From: Nitrospira sp. CG24E
GTDB lineage: Bacteria; Nitrospirota; Nitrospiria; Nitrospirales; Nitrospiraceae
Length of the DNA: 38,598 bases
Direction of reading: 5' to 3'
Assembly (NCBI GenBank): GCA_002869895.2
Contig: NEWP02000021.1
Coordinates: forward strand, 248,783-287,380
The position numbers were made by a program, and so were the translations under genes. A model generated the notes under the pieces. It saw nothing but the letters and a program-made list of their open reading frames with translations. It searched no databases and was not told the DNA's origin. This document shows, in pieces, positions 1 to 10,103 of the stretch. Position 1 is the stretch's first letter. Each line of letters starts with the position of its first letter.

Positions 1-142
1 AAGGCCGTCCAGCGAGGTCGCAGCGAGCAAAGAAGCGAGGCGTAGCATTTCTCACCCACCCACCCCAAGCTGCCAAGACAGCTTGTTCTCCGAGTGGGGT
101 ACGTTGAGGATTTGATGAGCCGAGAACGATGCCTGGGAAAAG
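1..142 (+). repeat. Dispersed intergenic repeat, copy 1
   Basis: This stretch upstream of hisH matches, in inverted orientation, the spacer upstream of leuA at 18887-19014. The core at 48-83 agrees with the reverse complement of 18944-18979 at 35 of 36 positions. Weaker matches extend to both sides: AAGGCCG at the left end, GAGGCGTA before the core, and TACGT and GGGAAA after it. The copy may continue left of the window. No reading frame is convincing inside it. It looks like a non-coding dispersed element rather than a gene; its mobility is unknown. Confidence 0.7.
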
Positions 143-213
143 GCGCGTCTCGGCGCGCCTGGGTTGGGCGGGTGAGAAGGGCGAACTTTTTCAGCATCCT
201 GCAGGAATTGGAT

Positions 214-825
214 ATGATCGCGATCATCGACTACGGCATGGGCAATCTCCGCAGTGTCTCCAAAGCCTTCGAGGCGGTGGGACATCAGGCGACGGTGACA
301 CGTGACCCGCGTGTGATTGGAAATGCGAGTCATGTGGTGTTACCGGGCGTCGGGGCCTTTGGGGACTGTATGGCCAACGTTGATCGCTATGGGCTGGCGG
401 AACCGATTCGCACGGCGATTCAATCGGGAAAACCATTTTTGGGAATCTGTTTGGGGCTCCAATTATTGTTCGAGGAGAGTGAGGAATTTGGGGCCCACAA
501 GGGGCTCGGGATCATTCCCGGAAAAGTCAAACGCTTCGCCATCGATCAGAGCCTAAAGGTGCCGCACATGGGGTGGAACAGGGTCTCACTTGAGCGGCGC
601 TGTCCCCTGTTCGATGGGATTCCCAACGAGTCGTACTGGTACTTTGTGCATTCATTCTATGTCGACCCCTCCGACAAGGCCGTTGCAGCAACGACGACGG
701 ATTATGGGGCGACGTTTGTGTCGAGTATTTGGCGGGATAATGTGGTGGCCTGTCAGTTCCATCCCGAAAAGAGCCAGGCCGTCGGGTTGCAGTTGGTCAA
801 AAATTTTGGATCCTGGCTTGGATAG
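214..825 (+). CDS. hisH: Imidazole glycerol phosphate synthase, glutaminase subunit HisH
   Basis: HisH hydrolyses glutamine and passes ammonia to HisF, which makes imidazole glycerol phosphate and AICAR in histidine biosynthesis (cytoplasm). The 203-residue product is a class I glutamine amidotransferase. The nucleophile is Cys79 in GKPFLGICLGLQ, the other triad residues are His183 and Glu185 in QFHPEKSQ, and the oxyanion segment is LPGVGAFGD. The frame is open upstream to 94, but ATG at 214 has an AGGA ribosome site seven bases before it and gives the usual MIAIIDYGMGN start. It leads a same-strand his cluster with hisA, hisF and hisIE; the partner hisF is about 1.6 kb downstream. The 5' region is a dispersed repeat, and no clear promoter was seen. 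Confidence 0.97.
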   Translation: MIAIIDYGMGNLRSVSKAFEAVGHQATVTRDPRVIGNASHVVLPGVGAFGDCMANVDRYGLAEPIRTAIQSGKPFLGICLGLQLLFEESEEFGAHKGLGIIPGKVKRFAIDQSLKVPHMGWNRVSLERRCPLFDGIPNESYWYFVHSFYVDPSDKAVAATTTDYGATFVSSIWRDNVVACQFHPEKSQAVGLQLVKNFGSWLG

Positions 826-900
826 CGGTCAGGGGTTAGGCGTGAGGGGTAAAGTGATGAGAATGCGATACCAGCGAACGGTCGCCTCACGCCTGACGCC
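826..900. repeat. Degenerate inverted repeat of CCTCACGCC type
   Basis: The spacer after hisH reads GGTTAGGCGTGAGG, and the start of the next gene reads CCTCACGCCTGACGCCTCACG, which is largely its reverse complement. The element covers the end of the spacer and the first codons of the lipoprotein signal peptide. Similar short repeats occur before hisF. Function is unknown. Confidence 0.5.
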
Positions 901-1615
901 TCACGCGCTCACGCTGGTGATTCTCGCGCTAGCCGTAGTGGGCTGCAGCGGATCGAAAGTGACGACGAGATCGTCCGCAGAATTGCCGCGCTATCAGGTT
1001 CGTACCATCGCGCTGGTCCCGTTCACGACACTCACGACTCCACAGGTGAGGGATGTCGTCGATCAGACCTTCTCGGTGCCGGCGGGGGTTCGCCGATCTG
1101 ACATCGCATTCGCCATACCGCCGAATACCGAACAGCCCGTCCGGCAAACGGTCATTGTGCCGACTAGTGCCGGGGATACTGTTACCCAATTATTCTGGAG
1201 CAGGTTAAGGACAAGGCAGGGTGTAACGGTGCTGGCGCCGAGCGAAGCAGCTAGAGTGCTGGCATCCCAGCCGGCGACTCAACTTCCAGCCGGTCAATTA
1301 CCGGCGGTCACAGTGATAAAGCAGCTCAAGGTAGATGCTTCACTGATCGGCCAAGTGTTGGTGTATCAGGAGCGAGTCGGTGGTCGCTTTGGCGCCAGCC
1401 CTGCTGCGATGGTGGGCTTTGAAGCTAAGGTTGTCGCGGCTGACGGGCAGGTTTTGTGGGAAGGGAATTACTACGAGAGACAGCGGCCGATGACGGAAGA
1501 TATGATGGGATTTATTCAGCGGCACGGGGTATTTGTCACGGCGGATGAGCTGGCAGCCTACGGAGTTGAACATCTGCTCCTCGAGTTCCCGTTTGGAAAG
1601 GCAGAGGAACGGTAG
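857..1615 (+). CDS. Putative lipoprotein of unknown function inside the his cluster
   Basis: The 252-residue product has an N-terminal hydrophobic stretch ending in a lipobox, VVGC, with Cys30 as the expected lipidated residue. It should therefore be exported and lipid-anchored. The mature part contains an IALVPF segment followed by alternating beta/alpha-like sequence. That resembles the opening of TolB-N/CsgG-type or GNA1162-like lipoproteins, but I cannot assign a family. ATG 857 was chosen because it places the signal peptide correctly; the frame is open further upstream. It sits 31 bases after hisH and ends 5 bases before hisA, so it is probably co-transcribed. The signal-peptide codons overlap a GC-rich inverted repeat of the kind found in spacers here. 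Confidence 0.75.
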   Translation: MRMRYQRTVASRLTPHALTLVILALAVVGCSGSKVTTRSSAELPRYQVRTIALVPFTTLTTPQVRDVVDQTFSVPAGVRRSDIAFAIPPNTEQPVRQTVIVPTSAGDTVTQLFWSRLRTRQGVTVLAPSEAARVLASQPATQLPAGQLPAVTVIKQLKVDASLIGQVLVYQERVGGRFGASPAAMVGFEAKVVAADGQVLWEGNYYERQRPMTEDMMGFIQRHGVFVTADELAAYGVEHLLLEFPFGKAEER

Positions 1616-1620
1616 CAGAT

Positions 1621-2346
1621 ATGCTCGTGATTCCAGCGATCGATCTGAAAGACGGCCGCTGTGTCCGGTTGCGTCAGGGCGACATGGCAGCCGAAACCGT
1701 CTATTCCGACGACGTACCGGCTGTCGCAAGGCAATGGCAACAAGCAGGCGCGTCCCTGATCCATGTTGTAGACCTGAATGGAGCAGTGGATGGGGAGCCC
1801 CGCAATCTTCCCCAGATCGAAGCGATCATTCGTACCGTTACGGTGAAGGTGCAGGTGGGAGGAGGCATCCGGTCGATCGAAACGGTACGTCGTTATCTCG
1901 GCGCAGGCGTGACCAGGCTGGTGCTCGGCACTGCGGCCTTGACCGATCGGTCGTTCCTGGAGAAGGCCTGTCTGGAATTTCCTCACCGGATTCTGTTGGG
2001 GCTTGATGCGAGGGATGGGAAGGTGGCGGTGCGAGGTTGGACGGCACTGTCGGAAACAACAGCGACGGATCTACTCAATCAGCTGGAAGGCCATGCGTTG
2101 GGCGCCGTAATCTATACGGATATTGCCCGCGACGGGATGCTGGGTGGGCCGAATCTGACAGCGTTGCGTGAAGTGGTGGAGTTGTCGTCGTTCCCCGTGA
2201 TCGCCTCCGGCGGGATTTCACGAGTCGAAGACTTGAAGGCCGTGCAGGCGCTTGGCCCACAGATTCAAGGCGCGATTGTGGGGAAGGCGCTCTACGACGG
2301 CAAACTGGATTATCGCGTTGCTCTGGCAGCCCTCGGTGAGGCGTAA
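1621..2346 (+). CDS. hisA: Phosphoribosylformimino-5-aminoimidazole carboxamide ribotide isomerase HisA
   Basis: HisA opens the ribose ring of ProFAR to give PRFAR, the substrate of HisFH. The 241-residue product is a full-length (beta/alpha)8 barrel of the HisA/HisF family. It has the first catalytic Asp8 in [13 protein letters not shown], the phosphate-binding VQVGGGIRS loop, and the second half-barrel signature [13 protein letters not shown] followed by IASGGIS. The start at 1621 lies five bases after the preceding stop, in a tight operon. The next gene, hisF, is paralogous and shares the same barrel architecture. Confidence 0.97.
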   Translation: MLVIPAIDLKDGRCVRLRQGDMAAETVYSDDVPAVARQWQQAGASLIHVVDLNGAVDGEPRNLPQIEAIIRTVTVKVQVGGGIRSIETVRRYLGAGVTRLVLGTAALTDRSFLEKACLEFPHRILLGLDARDGKVAVRGWTALSETTATDLLNQLEGHALGAVIYTDIARDGMLGGPNLTALREVVELSSFPVIASGGISRVEDLKAVQALGPQIQGAIVGKALYDGKLDYRVALAALGEA

Positions 2347-2382
2347 GGGTTCAGCATGAGAAATTATCTTCCGGCATTTTCG

Positions 2383-2410
2383 TTTCACGTTTCACGTTTC
2401 ACGCTTCACG
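2383..2410. repeat. Tandem TTTCACG heptamers before hisF
   Basis: Three exact TTTCACG units (2383-2403) are followed by one CTTCACG unit (2404-2410), ending seven bases before the hisF start codon. The array replaces the expected ribosome-binding region; no Shine-Dalgarno sequence is visible there. Units of this type are common filler in the spacers of this genome type (inference). Confidence 0.75.
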
Positions 2411-2417
2411 AGTTCGT

Positions 2418-3182
2418 ATGTTGACCAAACGCATAATTCCCTGTCTCGATGTCAAAGACGGCCGCGTCGTCAAAGGCGTGAGTTATGTCAATTTTCGCGA
2501 TGCTGGAGATCCCGTTGAAGCGGCGATACTTTACGACCGCGAAGGAGCCGATGAACTCTGTTTCCTGGACATCACGGCCTCCCATGAGAACCGTAAGACG
2601 ACCATCGATGTGGTCGAGCGGACGGCGGCGAAGGTATTTATGCCCCTGACCGTCGGCGGAGGAGTCAGAACGATTGAGGACATCCGGGCGCTGTTGAACG
2701 CGGGAGCGGATAAGGTGAGTATCAATACGGCGGCAGTCCAACGGCCCGAGTTTGTGAAGGAAGCAGCGGAGCGATTCGGGACGCAATGTATCGTCGTGGC
2801 GATCGATGCCAAACATCGCGCTGCGCCGGCGAGAGGGTGGGAAGTGTTTACTCACGGTGGCCGCAAGTCGACCGGGCTCGACGTTGTCGAATGGGCAAAG
2901 ACAATGGCGCAGTATGGGGCAGGTGAGATCTTGCTGACGAGCATGGATCAAGACGGCCATCAGCATGGCTATGACCTGGCGTTGACTGCCGCCGTATCGG
3001 AGGCTGTCTCGGTTCCGGTCATTGCGTCTGGCGGTGTCGGAAATTTGGATCACCTCTATGATGGATTGGTCAAAGGCAAGGCCGATGCGGTGCTGGCCGC
3101 GTCTATTTTTCACTTCCGGACCCACACGATTCCTGAGGCGAAGGCCTATCTCCGTCAGAAGGGAGTGGCGGTTCGATTATGA
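2418..3182 (+). CDS. hisF: Imidazole glycerol phosphate synthase, cyclase subunit HisF
   Basis: HisF uses PRFAR and ammonia from HisH to form imidazole glycerol phosphate and AICAR. The 254-residue product has the family's usual length. Catalytic Asp11 lies in [13 protein letters not shown] and catalytic Asp130 in VVAIDAK; phosphate-binding loops are LTVGGGVR and VIASGGVGN. The start ATG at 2418 gives the canonical [12 protein letters not shown]. No Shine-Dalgarno sequence precedes it, only a heptamer repeat. Its stop overlaps the hisIE start in an ATGA arrangement, indicating translational coupling. Confidence 0.98.
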   Translation: MLTKRIIPCLDVKDGRVVKGVSYVNFRDAGDPVEAAILYDREGADELCFLDITASHENRKTTIDVVERTAAKVFMPLTVGGGVRTIEDIRALLNAGADKVSINTAAVQRPEFVKEAAERFGTQCIVVAIDAKHRAAPARGWEVFTHGGRKSTGLDVVEWAKTMAQYGAGEILLTSMDQDGHQHGYDLALTAAVSEAVSVPVIASGGVGNLDHLYDGLVKGKADAVLAASIFHFRTHTIPEAKAYLRQKGVAVRL

Positions 3183-3832
3183 ATGCCGGGCAATTGAAAT
3201 TCGATGCGCAGGGGCTGATTCCTGCAGTCGTGCAGGATTGGCGGGACGGGACGGTGCTGATGGTGGCTTTTATGAACCAGGAGGCCTTGCAAAAGACCAT
3301 CGAAACCAAGTCCGTGCATTTCTGGAGCCGCTCGCGCCAGGCGCTCTGGGAAAAAGGCGAGACCTCCGGTCACAGGCTGCAGCTCAAGGATCTATTTTTA
3401 GATTGTGACGGCGATGCCCTTCTCGTGCAGGTCGAACCGGTCGGTCCGACCTGCCACACAGGAGAGAGGGCCTGCTTCTTTTCTCGTCTGGACTCCCCCG
3501 GGGAGAAGACCTCCGAGTCCTGGGGAGGAATTCTGGAGCGTCTCTACCAGATGATCCAAGAACGGAAGCGTCAGCCCTCAAGCGAGTCCTATACCTCTAA
3601 ACTGCTGGAAGGCGGTGTCGATCGTATCCTGAAGAAGGTCGTTGAGGAAGCAGGTGAGGTAGCGATTGCGGGAAAGGGTGGGAAGAAGGATGAAATTGTC
3701 TACGAAACGGCGGATCTGCTGTTCCATACACTCGTAGCGCTGGGGTACCACGGCATCACGCCGCAGGAGATCTATCAGGAGTTGGCGACCCGGTTCGGAA
3801 AATCAGGCTTGAGAAAAGAAACGGCCAAATGA
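3179..3832 (+). CDS. hisI: Bifunctional phosphoribosyl-AMP cyclohydrolase / phosphoribosyl-ATP pyrophosphatase HisIE
   Basis: This fused enzyme carries out steps 2 and 3 of histidine synthesis: PR-ATP to PR-AMP, then opening of the purine ring. The HisI domain (about residues 1-115) shows the metal-binding DCDGDALL (residues 75-82) and zinc cysteines Cys76, Cys92 and Cys99. The HisE domain (about 118-217) shows the helical [16 protein letters not shown] and YETADLLFH motifs of MazG-like pyrophosphatases. At 217 residues it matches other HisIE fusions. The start overlaps hisF by four bases, and the stop overlaps the next start in the same ATGA way. Confidence 0.97.
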   Translation: MNAGQLKFDAQGLIPAVVQDWRDGTVLMVAFMNQEALQKTIETKSVHFWSRSRQALWEKGETSGHRLQLKDLFLDCDGDALLVQVEPVGPTCHTGERACFFSRLDSPGEKTSESWGGILERLYQMIQERKRQPSSESYTSKLLEGGVDRILKKVVEEAGEVAIAGKGGKKDEIVYETADLLFHTLVALGYHGITPQEIYQELATRFGKSGLRKETAK

Positions 3833-4173
3833 GCGACTGTCTCTTTTGCAAAATTGTCGCGCGGACCATTCCCGCAACGCTGGTCTATGAGGATGAGCTG
3901 GTGGTGGCGTTCGACGATATCAATCCCCAGGCGCCGACACATACCCTCGTCATCCCCCGAAAACATGTCACCTCGATTGCCGAACTACAAGATGGGGATG
4001 TGACGCTACTGGGCCGTCTGCTGCTGGCAGGCAACAAGGTTGCCCGACAGAAGGGGATTGCCGATTCCGGCTACCGCTTCGTCGTCAATACCGGTGCCGA
4101 CGGCGGCCAGAGTGTGTTTCATCTTCATCTCCACATCCTAGGCGGCCGCCACATGGGCTGGCCTCCCGGCTAG
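3829..4173 (+). CDS. HIT family (HINT-like) nucleotide hydrolase
   Basis: The 114-residue protein is a purine nucleoside phosphoramidase-type HIT protein. It has the triad HLHLHILGG at residues 98-106, whose middle His100 is the predicted nucleophile. The N-terminal CLFCKI pair (Cys4, Cys7) marks a zinc-binding HINT subfamily, and it ends with the family's HMGWPPG tail. Its cellular substrate is not known; HINT proteins hydrolyse aminoacyl-AMP and AMP-lysine in vitro (family knowledge). The start overlaps hisIE by four bases, so it belongs to the his transcript. HIT genes often trail his operons. Confidence 0.95.
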   Translation: MSDCLFCKIVARTIPATLVYEDELVVAFDDINPQAPTHTLVIPRKHVTSIAELQDGDVTLLGRLLLAGNKVARQKGIADSGYRFVVNTGADGGQSVFHLHLHILGGRHMGWPPG

Positions 4174-4258
4174 CACTTTTTCACTCATTGACTTCCGTTT
4201 GAATCCGATCACGTTTCATCACGAGGTAGAAGAGGGGATGGGGACTGATTGATCTTCT

Positions 4259-4561
4259 GTGCTCGCGCAACGCGGTCGGGCTTGTCTGTCTGGTTGGCCG
4301 GTCTTTCTGGTTCAGACGGTCTTCGGTAGTCGTGGACCCGCAAATTTTTTGAGCAAGTTTACGGTCGTGGTCGCGGCAGTTTTCATGCTGACATCGCTCG
4401 GCCTTGCTATTCTCGCCAAAGAACAAGCCTTTTCCTCTACGGTCATCGACCTCAAAAAGAAAGAGACTTCCCAGAGCGCCCCAGAAACCCCGCCCGCTAC
4501 GCCGGCAGCTCCGGCTGCTGAGAGCCACGCTCCAGGCGATTCTTCCTCAGGCAAACACTAA
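4259..4561 (+). CDS. secG: Protein translocase subunit SecG, N-terminal helix missing
   Basis: SecG is a two-helix membrane partner of SecYE. The C-terminal half is clear: QTVFGSRGPANFLSKFT leads into the second membrane helix VVVAAVFMLTSLGLAIL, followed by an Ala/Pro/Ser-rich tail common in SecG of this group. The first membrane helix is not recognisable. The only in-frame start is GTG 4259 without a ribosome site. A good start (ATG 4238 behind AGAGGGG) runs into TGA at 4250. Only about 75 bases separate that ATG from the QT motif, where roughly 120 are expected, so a deletion or small indels are likely. This is either a sequence/assembly error or a pseudogene. Confidence 0.7.
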   Translation: MLAQRGRACLSGWPVFLVQTVFGSRGPANFLSKFTVVVAAVFMLTSLGLAILAKEQAFSSTVIDLKKKETSQSAPETPPATPAAPAAESHAPGDSSSGKH

Positions 4562-4610
4562 ATAGAGCGCTGAAAAAATTCGCCAGAACACGAAGACCGT
4601 TATCCGGTTT

Positions 4611-4690
4611 GTCTCGTTCGTGTGGTTGCATGACCAACAAGATGAACCAACCAAACCATATGAACCAGAGCGACCAGCCGGTTCTCAAGG
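4611..4690. repeat. Low-complexity ACCAACCAAACC-type spacer
   Basis: Between the convergent secG and ilvE genes the spacer contains AC-rich, loosely repeated words (GACCAACAAGATGAACC, AACCAAACC, ATGAACCAGAGCGACC). No open frame or strong terminator was seen. It resembles other short-word spacers in this window. Confidence 0.4.
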
Positions 4691-4756
4691 TTCACGGGTG
4701 TCACGGATGCCTTGGAGGGAGTGCGAAGGCGTGAGCTGAAACCCTTCAGCGGCTTA

Positions 4757-5671
4757 CTAAATTCTGGTGAGCCAGGCTTCGTGGGAAGGGTCTTCCCCAC
4801 GCACGATGGAGAAGAAGGTCTTCTGCAGAGACTGTGTAATCGGACCTGGTGTGCCGGTTCCAATGCGCCGGTTGTCGATCTCCCGCACCGGCGTCAATTC
4901 GGCAGCCGTCCCGGTGACGAACACTTCATCCGCGATATACATGTCATCGCGCGTGAAGCGCTCTTCCACCACGGAGATGCGTTGCTCTCTCGCCAAGTCG
5001 ATGACGGAGCTTCTGGTGATGCCGTCGAGGATCGAGGTAAGCGGCGTGGTCTTGATCTGCCCTTTGCGCACGATGAAGATGTTCTCACCGGTTCCTTCGG
5101 ACACGTATCCCTCGGTATCGAGCAAGATAGCTTCATCGTATCCGTCCGCCTTCGCTTCCCGCTTCGCCAAAATTGAGTTCACGTAATAACCGGAAATCTT
5201 TCCTCTGGTCATTGAGATATTGACGTGATGACGAGTGTACGATGACACTCGGGCTCGCATTCCGTTCGCAAGCGCATCGTCTCCCAGGTAAGCGCCCCAG
5301 GTCCAGGCCGCGATAGCCAGCTTGATTGGGTTGTCGCCGGGGTAGACCCCCATCGCTCCGTGCCCGATGTAGAGAAGCGGGCGAATATAGCAGGCGTCCA
5401 GCTTATTGACCCTGACTGTCTCCACGATGGCCGCTGCGACCTGCTTCTTGTCGAAGGGCACCTGCATCATGCCGATATGGGCGGAATCGAACAACCGGTC
5501 GACATGCTCCTGCAACCGAAAAATCGCGGAGCCGGCTCTCCCCTTGTAACAGCGAATCCCTTCGAACGCAGCTAACCCATAATGGAGCGAATGGGTCATC
5601 ACATGGACCTGCGCGTCCGCCCAATTGACGAACGCCCCGTCCATCCAAATTTTTCCTTGCGGCTCAAGCAT
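4757..5671 (-). CDS. ilvE: Branched-chain amino acid aminotransferase
   Basis: IlvE catalyses the last step of Leu, Ile and Val synthesis, transferring the amino group from glutamate with PLP. The 304-residue fold-type IV aminotransferase has the active-site lysine in TRGKISGYYVNSILAK (Lys158 from the chosen start). It also has the phosphate-binding GYVSEGTGENIFIV and the N-terminal HSLHYGLAAFEGIRCY segment. ATG 5671 gives MLEPQGKIWMDG; an upstream in-frame TTG at 5677 is possible. It is transcribed apart from the ilvBNC cluster but belongs to the same pathway. A sigma-70-like promoter lies just upstream. It is convergent with secG. Confidence 0.96.
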   Translation of the reverse strand: MLEPQGKIWMDGAFVNWADAQVHVMTHSLHYGLAAFEGIRCYKGRAGSAIFRLQEHVDRLFDSAHIGMMQVPFDKKQVAAAIVETVRVNKLDACYIRPLLYIGHGAMGVYPGDNPIKLAIAAWTWGAYLGDDALANGMRARVSSYTRHHVNISMTRGKISGYYVNSILAKREAKADGYDEAILLDTEGYVSEGTGENIFIVRKGQIKTTPLTSILDGITRSSVIDLAREQRISVVEERFTRDDMYIADEVFVTGTAAELTPVREIDNRRIGTGTPGPITQSLQKTFFSIVRGEDPSHEAWLTRI

Positions 5672-5715
5672 TGGCAACCAAGACGAGCAGATGAATTATC
5701 GAGCGCCGAAATCGG

Positions 5716-5745
5716 AATATAGCAGCGGGCTTGAAGAAGCGTCAA
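5716..5745 (-). promoter_or_regulatory. Predicted sigma-70 promoter of ilvE
   Basis: On the minus strand TTGACG (5745-5740) and TATATT (5721-5716) are separated by 18 bases, a near-consensus housekeeping promoter. Transcription would begin about 40 bases before the ilvE start. Confidence 0.6.
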
Positions 5746-5791
5746 GCAACGGGATGCGGGGTAGTAGGGGGATAAAAAATGGGAGGGCTGT

Positions 5792-6166
5792 TCAATTCGA
5801 TAACGGCGAGACGCGAATCTGTCGATTCAGGAGATGGGCGATATGCTTTGCAGCAACTGGGCTGATGCGGACAAAGTCCAGACCAAAATCATACCCATCC
5901 ACCCACCGGACCGTTGCTTGTTCGATTTCCACGGTCGGCCCATCATCGGCAAGTGTGAGGCGCAACGCTAAAATGAGGCCTGGTTCAACCTGATGTTCGC
6001 CTTGAATGCGCATTCCCAATTGAGACAGATTGGTCGCAACACCTTTCCCTACGCATTCCTGACTGAGATAGTAGAGGGAACGCCAGAGTGGTACGCGACG
6101 ATAGGGGCGAAACACGAATCGAGCCTGTTTCGGTCTGGAAGGCGAGGACTTCGGTTCGGTGGCCAT
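5792..6166 (-). CDS. PilZ domain protein (predicted c-di-GMP binder)
   Basis: The 124-residue protein consists mainly of one PilZ domain. The two c-di-GMP binding motifs are present: RxxxR as Arg20-Pro-Tyr-Arg-Arg24, and NxSxxG as Asn46-Leu-Ser48-Gln-Leu-Gly51. They are followed by the RWVDGYDFGLDF strand typical of PilZ barrels. No transmembrane or output domain is attached, so it is probably a small adaptor whose partner cannot be read from the sequence. The frame is open 177 bases further upstream, but ATG 6166 has GGAG six bases before it and starts just before the domain. It lies upstream of ilvE on the same strand, about 120 bases away, and diverges from dnaG. Confidence 0.88.
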   Translation of the reverse strand: MATEPKSSPSRPKQARFVFRPYRRVPLWRSLYYLSQECVGKGVATNLSQLGMRIQGEHQVEPGLILALRLTLADDGPTVEIEQATVRWVDGYDFGLDFVRISPVAAKHIAHLLNRQIRVSPLSN

Positions 6167-6327
6167 CAGGAGCTCCAATCTATAAACCGCGCTACGATAG
6201 AAGAGGAGCATACGCTCAAGAGCCAAAGCAGGATAGCCCACGAATAGGCTAACCCGAAGGAGGGGGAACCGGTAGAGCTTATCGGGGATCGGAGGGTGGG
6301 TCTCAAAGAACAGGCTTTCCCACAACA

Positions 6328-6357
6328 TTGACAGATTTCTCATCTGTCTGTTAGCCT
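6328..6357 (+). promoter_or_regulatory. Candidate dnaG promoter with a palindromic operator
   Basis: A perfect TTGACA (6328-6333) is followed after 18 bases by a weak TAGCCT (6352-6357). Between them lies a perfect palindrome, GACAGAT (6330-6336) and ATCTGTC (6342-6348), with a 5-base loop. A repressor bound there would cover the promoter. The site lies in the divergent pilZ/dnaG region and could serve either gene. Confidence 0.4.
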
Positions 6358-6434
6358 AACCGGTCTATTTTACGACCACTTACAGTTACCATTCTCGCCG
6401 GTGTCAGGTGGGAAAAATAGGAGCCGCGACTCCC

Positions 6435-8249
6435 GTGGGCCGAGGTCTGATTTCTGAAGATGTGATCAATCAGGTCAAAGATCGGGTCGATATTGCCGAA
6501 GTGGTGGGACAACATGTGAGCCTCACTCGGGCCGGCCAGAACTTGAAGGGACTCTGTCCCTTCCATCAGGAAAAATCGCCTTCCTTTACGGTCAGTCCGT
6601 CCCGCCAGATTTTTCATTGTTTCGGCTGCGGCGCGGGTGGCAACGTATTTACGTTTCTGATGCGGATAACCGGCGCGAATTTCCCGGAGACGGTTCGCGA
6701 ACTCGGACACAAATTCGGGATCGAGGTGCCGGACAGTGGGCCGATCACAGGGCCGCAGGCGGCGCAGGCGAGTCGCCTTGAGCCGCTCAATCGGGCTGTA
6801 ACGGCATGGTTCCAGCAGAATCTTCGGGATGGCGTGACCGGCGCAACGGCGCGGGACTATTTATCCGGTCGAGGCATTCAGTCTGAAACAATCGAACGCT
6901 TTGCCATCGGCAGTGCGCCGGCTGAGTGGGACGGACTCATCAAGGCGCTGAGTAAGCAGGGGTTCGCACAAAGCGATTTGGCCGCTGCGGGGTTGACGGT
7001 AGCCAGAGAGCATGCATCAGGATCCTATGATCGTTTTCGCGCCCGTGTGATGTTTCCCATCACAGATTTGCGTAAGCGGGTGGTTGGTTTTGGAGGGCGC
7101 ATTCTTGGCGAAGGGACTCCGAAATACCTAAATTCACCGGATACACCCCTGTTTAAAAAGGGGCAGACGCTTTATGCGCTCGACCTCGCGCGGGAAGCGG
7201 TCGCTCGGCTGAAGACCGTGATCGTGGTGGAAGGGTATTTTGATGCGGTCGCGCTTCATCAAGCAGGGTTGACCCATACGGTTGCGACGCTGGGGACCGC
7301 ACTGACAGCGGAACATATTCAGGTGTTGAGACGGTTTGCCTCGAAGGTCGTGCTGTTGTTCGATCCGGATCCGGCGGGGGTCCGCGCTGCACTGCGGGGG
7401 CTCGATCTCTTTGTGAACAGCGGGCTCGGCGTGAAAGTCGTGAGTTTGCCGGACGGAGAGGACCCCGATACCTATGTGCGGAAGGAAGGGCCGGCAGCCT
7501 TTGCTCGGTTGGAAGAGCAGGCTCCGAGTCTCTTGGATTTTGCCCTTGAGCATAGTTTGAGCACGGCGGAGTCCAGTACGATCGAAGGGCGTATCCGCAG
7601 TGTGGACGATGTGCTGCGAATTTTGCAAAAGAGTGAACATCCGATCGAGCGAGAGGAACGGATTCGCGTGGTAGCAGAACGGCTGGGGGTGAGCCAGCAA
7701 CGGTTGATCGAACGATATCCGGTGTTGGTACAGTCGGAGGGGCGGCGACCGGCGACCATTCAATCAACCGGCATGATATCGGCGATGTTCAAGGGTGCGA
7801 GCGAAGAGCGGGATCTGGTGTATTTGCTGCTCCATGGGCACTTGACCCCCGCAGATGTGCATCGACTGAAGCCCGAGGCCTTCTCAGTTCCGGCCTGTCG
7901 ATCCCTCGTCGAGGTGGCGCTGAGGCATCTTGAGCGGGATGGCCGTGTCGGGCTCAGGCCGTTACTGGATGCGGTCGTCGATCATCCGGATTGCGGGTCG
8001 CTGGCAACAGAGCTGTCTATGAGAGAAGACCATTTTGATGATGTGAAAGCCCACGTCGCCGGGTGTTTAGAGACGTTGGATCGCAAGAGAGCCGAGGCCG
8101 CGTTTCGGGATAAAACTGCGCAACTCAAGGCTGCCGAACGAGAAGGCCGTATGGAGGATGCGCGGGTGTTGAATGCACAAGTGAATGAATTGCGAATGCA
8201 CAAGGCCGGTCGGCCTTCCACCGGGCTGATGTCTTTAGTGAAGGAGTAG
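6435..8249 (+). CDS. dnaG: DNA primase DnaG
   Basis: DnaG lays RNA primers for replication. The 604-residue product has the CHC2 zinc ribbon (Cys41, His44, Cys62, Cys65). It also has the TOPRIM core, with [15 protein letters not shown] holding the acidic catalytic residue and LLFDPDPAG the metal-binding aspartates. A C-terminal helical region would bind the DnaB helicase. GTG 6435 gives [16 protein letters not shown], which aligns with the usual start of the family. A GTG at 6408 is also in frame, and an AGGAG lies 11 bases before the chosen start. rpoD follows after two bases, as in the classical macromolecular-synthesis operon, although rpsU is absent here. Confidence 0.97.
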   Translation: MGRGLISEDVINQVKDRVDIAEVVGQHVSLTRAGQNLKGLCPFHQEKSPSFTVSPSRQIFHCFGCGAGGNVFTFLMRITGANFPETVRELGHKFGIEVPDSGPITGPQAAQASRLEPLNRAVTAWFQQNLRDGVTGATARDYLSGRGIQSETIERFAIGSAPAEWDGLIKALSKQGFAQSDLAAAGLTVAREHASGSYDRFRARVMFPITDLRKRVVGFGGRILGEGTPKYLNSPDTPLFKKGQTLYALDLAREAVARLKTVIVVEGYFDAVALHQAGLTHTVATLGTALTAEHIQVLRRFASKVVLLFDPDPAGVRAALRGLDLFVNSGLGVKVVSLPDGEDPDTYVRKEGPAAFARLEEQAPSLLDFALEHSLSTAESSTIEGRIRSVDDVLRILQKSEHPIEREERIRVVAERLGVSQQRLIERYPVLVQSEGRRPATIQSTGMISAMFKGASEERDLVYLLLHGHLTPADVHRLKPEAFSVPACRSLVEVALRHLERDGRVGLRPLLDAVVDHPDCGSLATELSMREDHFDDVKAHVAGCLETLDRKRAEAAFRDKTAQLKAAEREGRMEDARVLNAQVNELRMHKAGRPSTGLMSLVKE

Positions 8250-8251
8250 TC

Positions 8252-10078
<1,827 letters not shown>

Positions 10079-10103
10079 CGAGTCAAGGAACGTTCCACGG
10101 GAT

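Noticed and set aside
2406-3125. Long minus-strand open frame opposite hisF (239 codons)
   Set aside because: It is antisense to a certain gene and its composition follows the hisF codon structure. The other long antisense frames (opposite ilvC, topA, rpoD, asd-mreC) are shadows in the same way.
4735-4750. GCTGAA/TTCAGC hairpin between secG and ilvE as a bidirectional terminator
   Set aside because: It has six base pairs only and no T-tract on either strand.
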